Positions 1 to 6,192 of a stretch of 40,333 bases of DNA are shown one piece after another. The notes under the pieces are model-generated. The model did no database searches. It had not been told where the DNA came from and saw nothing but the letters and a program-made list of their open reading frames with translations. A program made the position numbers and the translations under genes. This DNA comes from Firmicutes bacterium UBA5493. GTDB lineage: Bacteria; Bacillota; Limnochordia; Darwinibacteriales; Darwinibacteriaceae. The stretch is taken from contig DIPH01000027.1 of assembly GCA_002424045.1 (NCBI GenBank), positions 13,430 through 53,762 on the forward strand, in the 5' to 3' direction. Position 1 is the stretch's first letter, and the number at the start of each line of letters is the position of its first letter.

Positions 1-3
1 CCA

Positions 4-405
4 ATGGCAAGACCACGAGGTAAGGGCGGCCAACGCCCACGTCGTAAAGCGCGTAAGAATATCCCAGTTGGTGTAGCGCACATTCGCTCTACGTTCAATA
101 ACACCATTGTCACCATCAGCGATCCTCAAGGAAATGTAATTTCCTGGGCGAGCTCTGGCAACATGGGTTTTAAAGGTTCCCGTAAAGGTACTCCCTTTGC
201 AGCAGGTATGGCTGCGGAGCAAGCAGCGTCAGTGGCTATGGATCACGGAGTCAGAGAAGTGAGCGTGTACGTTAAAGGGCCTGGCGCAGGAAGAGAAGCT
301 GCAATTCGTTCGCTTCAAGCTGCAGGTATTGACGTGACCACTATTAAGGACGTAACTCCAATACCCTATAACGGCTGTCGTCCACCGAAACGACGCAGAG
401 TATAA
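4..405 (+). CDS. rpsK: 30S ribosomal protein S11
   Basis: S11 is part of the platform of the 30S subunit and contacts 16S rRNA near the mRNA exit. The 133-residue product has the usual family length, a basic N-terminus, the conserved core around HIRSTFNNTIVTI (about residues 26-38) and the typical basic C-terminus GCRPPKRRRV. The ATG lies four bases from the window edge, so its ribosome binding site is not visible. rpoA follows directly with no rpsD between them. That is the Bacillus-like arrangement, whereas many clostridia carry rpsD here. Confidence 0.98.
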   Translation: MARPRGKGGQRPRRKARKNIPVGVAHIRSTFNNTIVTISDPQGNVISWASSGNMGFKGSRKGTPFAAGMAAEQAASVAMDHGVREVSVYVKGPGAGREAAIRSLQAAGIDVTTIKDVTPIPYNGCRPPKRRRV

Positions 406-446
406 TTAGTTCGGCCCATGCGTTCGCAAAGGAGGGTGCAAGAACT

Positions 447-1388
447 ATGATTGAAATAGAAAAACCAAGGATTGACCAGGTTGAATTAACGGACAACTAT
501 GGCAAGTTTGTTGTGGAGCCGTTAGAACGCGGATATGGTATCACTTTGGGTAATGCCCTGCGCAGAATTCTGCTTTCATCGTTACCAGGCACTGCCGTCA
601 CATCTGTTCACATCGATGGGGTTTTACATGAGTTTTCCACTATTGATGGGGTTGTGGAAGATACTGTTGATATTGTGCTGAACCTGAAGAAACTTCTGGT
701 GAAATTGCACAGTGACGATCCTGTGACCATTCGAGTAGAAGCCGATCAAGAAGGGCCATTGCTTGCTGGGCATATTACCCCTGACCCTTCAGTGGAGATT
801 CTCAGTCCAGACTTGGTTATTGCTACGTTACAAAAAGGGGCCAAGCTCAATATGGACATCACTGTAGCTAGGGGTCGCGGCTATGTTAGCGCAGAGGGCA
901 ACAAGAAACCCGATCACCCTATCGGCTTAATCCCGGTTGATTCCATCTTTACCCCTGTGACCAAGGCTATCTACCATGTTGAGGACACACGGGTTGGGCA
1001 AATTACCGACTATGACAGACTCGTTCTCGAGGTTTGGACCAATCGTACCATTGCCCCAGATAGCGCCGTGAGCTTAGCTGCCAAGATTCTGATGGAACAC
1101 ATCAAGTTATTCACCGATTTGACGGAGAGTGTGGGCAGCGTGGAAATTATGGTGGAAAAAGAAGAAGAAAGTATTGACCGCCTAATGGAGATGACCGTTG
1201 AGGAATTGGACCTTTCCGTGCGCTCTTATAACTGTCTAAAACGGGCTGGAATCAACTCTGTTGATGAGTTAATCCGTAAGACAGAGGAAGACATGATGAA
1301 GGTACGGAATCTTGGGAAGAAGTCTCTTCAGGAAATCAAAGAAAAACTTGGCGATCTAGGGCTTTCCTTGCGCAAATCTGATGAATGA
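447..1388 (+). CDS. rpoA: DNA-directed RNA polymerase alpha subunit
   Basis: The alpha subunit dimerises to start RNA polymerase assembly and contacts UP elements and activators. The product is 313 residues, normal for Firmicutes. The N-terminal assembly domain (about 1-230) contains GYGITLGNALRRILLSSLPG near residues 30-49. The C-terminal domain (about 245-310) has the two helix-hairpin-helix segments around LKRAGINSVDEL and VRNLGKKSL. An AAAGGAGGGTG ribosome binding site lies just upstream of the ATG. The gene sits in the usual place between rpsK and rplQ, so it is cotranscribed with ribosomal protein genes. Confidence 0.98.
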   Translation: MIEIEKPRIDQVELTDNYGKFVVEPLERGYGITLGNALRRILLSSLPGTAVTSVHIDGVLHEFSTIDGVVEDTVDIVLNLKKLLVKLHSDDPVTIRVEADQEGPLLAGHITPDPSVEILSPDLVIATLQKGAKLNMDITVARGRGYVSAEGNKKPDHPIGLIPVDSIFTPVTKAIYHVEDTRVGQITDYDRLVLEVWTNRTIAPDSAVSLAAKILMEHIKLFTDLTESVGSVEIMVEKEEESIDRLMEMTVEELDLSVRSYNCLKRAGINSVDELIRKTEEDMMKVRNLGKKSLQEIKEKLGDLGLSLRKSDE

Positions 1389-1402
1389 GGTAGGTGAGCA
1401 AG

Positions 1403-1741
1403 ATGAAACTCAGGAAGTTTGGTAGAACTTCTGGCCACCGGAAGATGTTACTCCGGGGACAAGTGACCTCTTTAGTGTTACATGGCCGGATTGAGACTAC
1501 AGAAACCAAAGCTAAAAGCATCAAACCCTTAGCAGATAAAATGGTCACTTTAGGTAAACGAGGAGATCTAGCCGCCCGGCGGCAAGCCGCTAGGTTCTTA
1601 TTGGATCCCGTTGCTGTACAAAAACTTTTCGACGATGTAGCTCCAAGAATGGCGGAGCGAAACGGTGGTTACACCAGGATTATCAAGACCGGTGTTCGTC
1701 GGGGTGATGCGGCGCCGATGGCGATCATTGAATGGGTGTAG
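1403..1741 (+). CDS. rplQ: 50S ribosomal protein L17
   Basis: L17 is a large-subunit protein near the peptide exit tunnel. I chose the ATG at 1403 (112 residues) over the in-frame GTG at 1394. An AGGTGAG ribosome binding site at 1392-1398 is correctly spaced for the ATG and would overlap the GTG. The product then starts MKLRKFGRTSGHRKML, close to the family N-terminus. The start follows the rpoA stop by 14 bp, indicating cotranscription. A terminator-like hairpin follows the stop. Confidence 0.95.
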   Translation: MKLRKFGRTSGHRKMLLRGQVTSLVLHGRIETTETKAKSIKPLADKMVTLGKRGDLAARRQAARFLLDPVAVQKLFDDVAPRMAERNGGYTRIIKTGVRRGDAAPMAIIEWV

Positions 1742-1757
1742 GATATACAAACAAGGT

Positions 1758-1787
1758 CGCAGAGGAGTCTCCTCTGCGTTTTGTTTT
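1758..1787 (+). terminator. Intrinsic terminator or attenuator between rplQ and ecfA1
   Basis: A 9-bp perfect stem (CGCAGAGGA / TCCTCTGCG, 3-nt loop) is followed by TTTTGTTTT at 1779-1787. It lies directly after rplQ and 20 bp before the ecfA1 start. No promoter is visible in the remaining space, so partial read-through is the likely function, lowering ecf and truA expression relative to the ribosomal genes. Confidence 0.8.
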
Positions 1788-1806
1788 GAGGACTTGAGGT
1801 GTAGTG

Positions 1807-2652
1807 ATGAAAGAGCCCTTAATTCGGTTTACAGATGTGAACTTCATTTATGCTAAGACACATGGAAGAGAAGGTTTGGCTGCCCTGCAAGATGTGAATC
1901 TTGAGATCTTTGAGGGCGAATTTGCTGCTGTCTTGGGTCATAACGGTTCAGGTAAATCCACATTGGCCAAGCACGTGAATGCCCTCCTCTCTCCCACTTC
2001 GGGTCAAGTCGTAGTTGCAGGGTTGGATACCTCGGATCAGGAAAAGGTATGGGAGATCAGGCAGAAGGTGGGTATGGTCTTTCAAAACCCCGACAATCAA
2101 CTCGTGGCCACAACAGTGGAAGAGGATGTGGCTTTTGGCCCTGAAAACTTGGGTATTCCGTCTGCAGAAATCCAGCGCCGGGTCACCGAATCCCTTAAGA
2201 CTGTGGACATGCTCTCCTATCGTCTCCATTCACCCCACCAACTCTCCGGGGGGCAAAAGCAACGAGTTGCTATTGCCGGTGTCATTAGTATGCTGCCAAA
2301 GTGCATTGTCTTAGATGAGCCAACGGCCATGCTTGACCCTGAGGGACGAAATGAAGTGATGAGTACGATCCACCGCTTGAACAGAGAAGAAGGCATTACT
2401 GTTCTGCATATTACCCATCACATGGACGAAGTGATTGGGGCAGACCGGGTGATCGTAATGGATGAGGGGCGCATCGTTTTGCAGGGTACCCCCAGGGAAG
2501 TCTTCAGTCAAGTAGATCTTATGCGCAGTCTTCATTTGGATGTTCCGCAGGTGACAGACCTCGCGGAGCGCCTAAGGAATCGTGGGTATTCAATCCCCCA
2601 GGGAACACTGACAGTAAATGAAATGGTGATGCTTTTATGTCCATCCGATTAG
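1807..2652 (+). CDS. ecfA1: Energy-coupling factor transporter ATPase 1
   Basis: This is one of two ATPases of the shared ECF module that powers vitamin and metal uptake by separate S-components. The 281-residue product shows Walker A GHNGSGKST near residue 46, the Q-loop in VFQNPDNQ, the signature LSGGQKQR and Walker B CIVLDEPTAMLDP. The ATG at 1807 is preferred over the GTG at 1804 because GAGGTG at 1795-1800 is better spaced for it. It overlaps ecfA2 by 16 bp, which suggests translational coupling. No S-component is encoded in the window, consistent with a shared group II module. Confidence 0.95.
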   Translation: MKEPLIRFTDVNFIYAKTHGREGLAALQDVNLEIFEGEFAAVLGHNGSGKSTLAKHVNALLSPTSGQVVVAGLDTSDQEKVWEIRQKVGMVFQNPDNQLVATTVEEDVAFGPENLGIPSAEIQRRVTESLKTVDMLSYRLHSPHQLSGGQKQRVAIAGVISMLPKCIVLDEPTAMLDPEGRNEVMSTIHRLNREEGITVLHITHHMDEVIGADRVIVMDEGRIVLQGTPREVFSQVDLMRSLHLDVPQVTDLAERLRNRGYSIPQGTLTVNEMVMLLCPSD

Positions 2653-3512
2653 AAAATGTTTCCTTCAGTTATCTTGAAGACACGCCTATGAGCCAGGCTG
2701 CCTTACGGAATGTGAGTCTCGAAATTGAAGAAGGTGAGTTTGTTGGGTTGATTGGTCCGACGGGTTCCGGCAAGTCCACCTTGATTCAGCATTTCAACGG
2801 TCTTCTCAAGCCCAATTCTGGAAAAGTGTATGTGGACGGGGTGGATCTCACCCTCAAGGATACCCAGTTGCGTCTGATTCGCCAGAAGGTCGGTATGGTT
2901 TTTCAGTATCCAGAACACCAGCTCTTTGGTGAGACAGTACTAGAGGATGTGGGGTTTGGGCCACGCAATGGTGGGCTGTCGGAAGAAGCTGTTGTACAAC
3001 GGGTTCGAGAAGCCCTGGCTTATGTCGGATTGGAGTATGAGACCATCAGGGATCAATCACCATTTGAGTTAAGTGGCGGTCAAAAGCGTAGAGTCGCTAT
3101 AGCTGGCGTTTTGGCTATGCAGCCATCGGTCTTGATTCTAGATGAGCCCACAGCGGGTCTAGACCCTGAAGGTCGGGAAGAGATCCTCGGAGAGATCAGG
3201 CAGCTCCACGAGGAACGCGGTATTACAGTGGTCCTGGTAACCCACAGTATGGAGGATGTGGCTCGTTTAGTTGACCGACTGATCGTTATGGAGCGAGGTT
3301 CTATTGCCTTGGATGGTACCCCTGTGGAGGTTTTTGGGCAGGTGGCAAGGCTGAAGAAAATGGGACTGGGCGTACCAGAGATAACTGAGCTCATGCACGA
3401 ACTAAAAGCTCGTGGTTTGGATGTGAACACCGATATCCTTACGGTGGCAAAGGCAGAAGAGGAGATCATCAGACTAATCGAGTCGCGAAAAGTAATGGGG
3501 TGGCAAAAATGA
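2637..3512 (+). CDS. ecfA2: Energy-coupling factor transporter ATPase 2
   Basis: The second, non-identical ATPase of the ECF module pairs with EcfA1 and docks on EcfT at the membrane. The product is 291 residues, with Walker A GPTGSGKST near residue 41, Q-loop FQYPEHQLF, signature LSGGQKRR, Walker B VLILDEPTAGLDP and the switch histidine in VTHSMED. The ATG lies inside the end of ecfA1, and the TGA stop overlaps the ecfT ATG (ATGA), so the three genes form one coupled unit. The order A1-A2-T-truA is conserved across Bacillota. Confidence 0.95.
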   Translation: MSIRLENVSFSYLEDTPMSQAALRNVSLEIEEGEFVGLIGPTGSGKSTLIQHFNGLLKPNSGKVYVDGVDLTLKDTQLRLIRQKVGMVFQYPEHQLFGETVLEDVGFGPRNGGLSEEAVVQRVREALAYVGLEYETIRDQSPFELSGGQKRRVAIAGVLAMQPSVLILDEPTAGLDPEGREEILGEIRQLHEERGITVVLVTHSMEDVARLVDRLIVMERGSIALDGTPVEVFGQVARLKKMGLGVPEITELMHELKARGLDVNTDILTVAKAEEEIIRLIESRKVMGWQK

Positions 3513-4306
3513 GGATGTTTCGGAGCGTAACTATCGGTCAGCACATCCCTGGTGATTCCATCATTCACCGTCTTGACCCCCGCACCAAAATCCTGTCAGC
3601 TATATTTTTAATTGTTCTCCTTTTTTTGGTCAATGGGTTTGTGGGATATGGTTTGGTGGCACTGGGGATCGCACTTGTGATTCGGGCTTCAAGGATTCCC
3701 TGGAAGTTTGTCATTCGAGGTGTGAGACCCCTTTTGGTTATTTTGGTTCTCACTTTAACGCTACACCTTTTCATGACGGAAGGCCGGGTCATTTTTCAGA
3801 TCTGGTTCTTGAAGGTAACATGGGAAGGGCTCTTTCGCGGGTTAATGATGGGAACGAGGTTGATTTTGCTGATTATTGGAACCTCCATGTTGACTTTGAC
3901 AACATCGCCCATGCAGCTCACCGATGGAATTGAAACCCTTTTAAGACCCGGGAAGAAGATTGGAATTCCCGCCCATGAGCTCGCTATGATGATGACTATC
4001 GCCCTTCGTTTCATTCCCACTCTCTTAGAAGAAACGGAAAAGATCATGAAGGCGCAAATGGCCAGGGGGGCAGATTTTCAAACCGGTGGTATTATGCAAA
4101 GGGCCAAGAGTCTGATACCCCTTTTGGTACCCCTCTTCGTCAATGCTTTTCGCAGAGCCGATGACTTAGCCATTGCCATGGAGGCAAGGGGTTACCGCGG
4201 TGGTGAGGGACGTACAAAGCTACGGGAGCTAAAGTTCCAGCGTGTGGACGTAGTGGCCCTAGGCTTAGTTGTCACGTTTGCCGTTTTGGTCGGAGTCTTT
4301 TTCTAA
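3509..4306 (+). CDS. ecfT: Energy-coupling factor transporter transmembrane protein EcfT
   Basis: EcfT is the membrane scaffold that links the two ATPases to interchangeable substrate-binding S-components. The ATG at 3509 overlaps the ecfA2 stop as ATGA and has GGGGTGG upstream; the longer GTG start at 3500 is less likely. The 265-residue product has several hydrophobic segments in its N-terminal half. It carries both Ala-Arg-Gly signatures of the family's coupling helices (QMARGADF and MEARGYRG), which contact the ATPases. Confidence 0.95.
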   Translation: MRMFRSVTIGQHIPGDSIIHRLDPRTKILSAIFLIVLLFLVNGFVGYGLVALGIALVIRASRIPWKFVIRGVRPLLVILVLTLTLHLFMTEGRVIFQIWFLKVTWEGLFRGLMMGTRLILLIIGTSMLTLTTSPMQLTDGIETLLRPGKKIGIPAHELAMMMTIALRFIPTLLEETEKIMKAQMARGADFQTGGIMQRAKSLIPLLVPLFVNAFRRADDLAIAMEARGYRGGEGRTKLRELKFQRVDVVALGLVVTFAVLVGVFF

Positions 4307-4316
4307 GGAGTCGGAC

Positions 4317-5057
4317 ATGAAAACCTATTGTTTGATTGTGCAGTATGATGGCACAGACTATGCGGGCTTTCAGATTCAGCCTGGTCAACCAACGATTCAG
4401 GGGGAGTTAGAAGCAGCCCTAGGGAGATTGGGTCGGAATTTTATTCGCATTGCAGGGGCGGGTCGAACCGATGCTGGTGTACACAGTGAAGGCCAGACAG
4501 TGAGTTTTAGGGATGATCAGCTCACAGTTCCTGTGGAGCGCTTACCCTATGCGCTAAATGCTCTACTTCCCAAGGATATTCGAGTGGTAGAAAGTAGGCT
4601 CGAACGGGGAGACTTTCATGCCCGGATCAGTGCTCGGGACAAGACCTATCGTTACCAAGTCTATGAGAGCGAGTTCCCCAATGTCTTTTACCAGCGTTAT
4701 GCGTACTGGATGAGACAGCCCCTCGATTGGGATGCTATTGATGAATGTAGCGGACTTTTTGTAGGACGGAAGGACTTTGCGGCTTTCGCCTCTAGCGGTA
4801 GCAGTGCCAAGACCACCGTAAGGACGATGCACGAGGTAACGGTGGATAAGGGAGGTCCTTTGAAAATGATCCGTTTCACCGCGGATGGATTTTTGTATAA
4901 TATGGTACGTAATTTGGTTGGAACCCTTGTTGATGTTGGCCGCGGCAACCTAAGTCTAGATGAGGTACAGGCCATCATGGCAAGTGGCGACAGGCGCCTT
5001 GCTAGTGCCACTATAGCGCCCCAGGGACTCTACTTGGAAAGGGTAAATTATTCTTGA
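4317..5057 (+). CDS. truA: tRNA pseudouridine(38-40) synthase TruA
   Basis: TruA converts uridines 38-40 of the tRNA anticodon stem to pseudouridine. The product is 246 residues. The catalytic aspartate lies in GRTDAGVHS (about residues 50-58), and the C-terminal half has the conserved FLYNMVRNLVGTL segment. The start was set by TAAGGAG at 4304-4310, seven bases before the ATG; an upstream in-frame ATG at 4269 lies within ecfT. The last codons overlap the -35 box of the rplM promoter. Confidence 0.96.
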   Translation: MKTYCLIVQYDGTDYAGFQIQPGQPTIQGELEAALGRLGRNFIRIAGAGRTDAGVHSEGQTVSFRDDQLTVPVERLPYALNALLPKDIRVVESRLERGDFHARISARDKTYRYQVYESEFPNVFYQRYAYWMRQPLDWDAIDECSGLFVGRKDFAAFASSGSSAKTTVRTMHEVTVDKGGPLKMIRFTADGFLYNMVRNLVGTLVDVGRGNLSLDEVQAIMASGDRRLASATIAPQGLYLERVNYS

Positions 5058-5082
5058 CACGTAGCCTGGGGTGCGGTAGAAT
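5054..5082 (+). promoter_or_regulatory. Sigma-A promoter for rplM-rpsI
   Basis: A perfect -35 TTGACA (5054-5059), a 17-bp spacer and a -10 TAGAAT (5077-5082) overlap the truA stop codon. This gives rplM-rpsI a transcript independent of the upstream superoperon, with a leader of about 170 nt. Confidence 0.85.
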
Positions 5083-5156
5083 AAGAGTTGGTAATTTTTC
5101 TTTTAAGGCCCTGCGGTAGCGACACAGCCCCGTTCGTTACCAGACAAAGGCTTCCT

Positions 5157-5220
5157 GCTGGATGCGAAGCATCCAGCTTGGAGTTTCACTTTGATGCTTG
5201 CTTTACAAGCATCATGAAAC
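5157..5220 (+). promoter_or_regulatory. Structured rplM-rpsI mRNA leader (L13-leader-like candidate)
   Basis: Two strong hairpins lie in the 5' untranslated region. The first is a perfect 9-bp stem, GCTGGATGC with GAA loop (5157-5177). The second is an outer GTTTCA/TGAAAC stem enclosing a 9-bp TGATGCTTG/CAAGCATCA stem (5183-5220). Leaders upstream of rplM in Firmicutes are a known class of ribosomal-protein autoregulatory RNAs. Matching this leader to that family is my inference from position and structure, not from a covariance search. Confidence 0.55.
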
Positions 5221-5258
5221 CCAGATAGTTGTTGCATATAAAGGGGGGAAATCCCGAA

Positions 5259-5693
5259 ATGAAAACCTACACAGCAAAACCACAAGAAGTGGAAAGAAAG
5301 TGGTATGTAGTTGATGCCGATGGACAGACCTTAGGACGTCTGGCTACACAAGTGGCTATGATTTTGAGAGGTAAGCATAGGCCAACCTACACTCCGCACG
5401 TAGATACTGGAGATCATGTGATTATCATTAACGCCGAGAAAATCCATTTGACAGGTAAGAAGCTTCAAGACAAGAAGTACTATCGTCACAGTGGATACCC
5501 AGGTGGGATTAAGTCAGTTACCGCCGGTGAGGTATTAAACCGCCATCCAGAACGAGTTATCAAAGCCGCTGTATGGGGCATGGTTCCCCATAACGCGCTA
5601 GGCCGTCAGATCATTAAGAAACTCAAGGTCTACGCTGGTGCTGAGCATCCACACGAAGCACAAATGCCAGAGACCCTTGTTCTGAAATACTAA
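5259..5693 (+). CDS. rplM: 50S ribosomal protein L13
   Basis: L13 is an early-assembly protein of the 50S subunit. The 144-residue product matches the family length and shows WYVVDADGQTLGRLAT near the N-terminus, the HVDTGDHVIIIN core and the MVPHNALGR segment. The start is the ATG at 5259, with AAGGGGGG nine bases upstream; an in-frame ATG at 5229 would add ten residues and bury this ribosome binding site. It forms the usual two-gene unit with rpsI, 44 bp downstream. Confidence 0.97.
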   Translation: MKTYTAKPQEVERKWYVVDADGQTLGRLATQVAMILRGKHRPTYTPHVDTGDHVIIINAEKIHLTGKKLQDKKYYRHSGYPGGIKSVTAGEVLNRHPERVIKAAVWGMVPHNALGRQIIKKLKVYAGAEHPHEAQMPETLVLKY

Positions 5694-5737
5694 ACGAATA
5701 CAGACCTAAAAACCCTAAGTGAAGGGAGGCAGTCGGG

Positions 5738-6142
5738 ATGAATGTAGCTCGTAAGACAGAAACCAACTACGGAACCGGTAGAAGGAAAGAATCAGTTGCT
5801 CGCGTTAGAATACTTCCTGGTAATGGTAACATTACCATTAATAAACGTTCCATTGATGACTACTTTGGCCGCGAAGTGCTCCGCACTATCGTACGTCAGC
5901 CTTTAGTACTTACTGATACCGATGGTAAGTATGACATTTTCGTCAATGTACACGGTGGTGGTACAACGGGTCAGGCTGGAGCTATCCGCCATGGTATTTC
6001 TCGTGCCCTCATTACCGTCGATCAAGACTTGAGAGGACCTCTAAAGAAGGCAGGATACCTCACAAGAGATCCACGCATGAAGGAAAGAAAGAAATATGGT
6101 TTGAAGAAAGCCCGGAGAGCACCTCAATTCTCCAAACGTTAA
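5738..6142 (+). CDS. rpsI: 30S ribosomal protein S9
   Basis: S9 lies in the 30S head, with a C-terminal tail reaching the P-site tRNA. The 134-residue product has YGTGRRKESVARVRI near the start, GGGTTGQAGAIRHGISRAL in the core and the characteristic basic tail ending in SKR. AAGGGAGG lies eight bases before the ATG. It is the last gene of the rplM unit and converges on the PBP-like gene on the other strand. Confidence 0.97.
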   Translation: MNVARKTETNYGTGRRKESVARVRILPGNGNITINKRSIDDYFGREVLRTIVRQPLVLTDTDGKYDIFVNVHGGGTTGQAGAIRHGISRALITVDQDLRGPLKKAGYLTRDPRMKERKKYGLKKARRAPQFSKR

Positions 6143-6159
6143 TCTTACAATGCACAATG

Positions 6160-6190
6160 GAGCCCCCAGACTACAATGGTTTGGGGGCTC
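6160..6190. terminator. Hairpin between convergent rpsI and PBP-like gene
   Basis: GAGCCCCCA and TGGGGGCTC form a 9-bp GC-rich stem with a 13-nt loop between the two convergent stop codons. Position and stability suggest a bidirectional terminator, but neither strand has a clear T-run after the stem, so the assignment is tentative. Confidence 0.5.
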
Positions 6191-6192
6191 TG

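Noticed and set aside
5103..5285. Minus-strand open frame over the rplM leader
   Set aside because: It covers the promoter-proximal leader hairpins and the rplM start; the structured RNA explains the region better.
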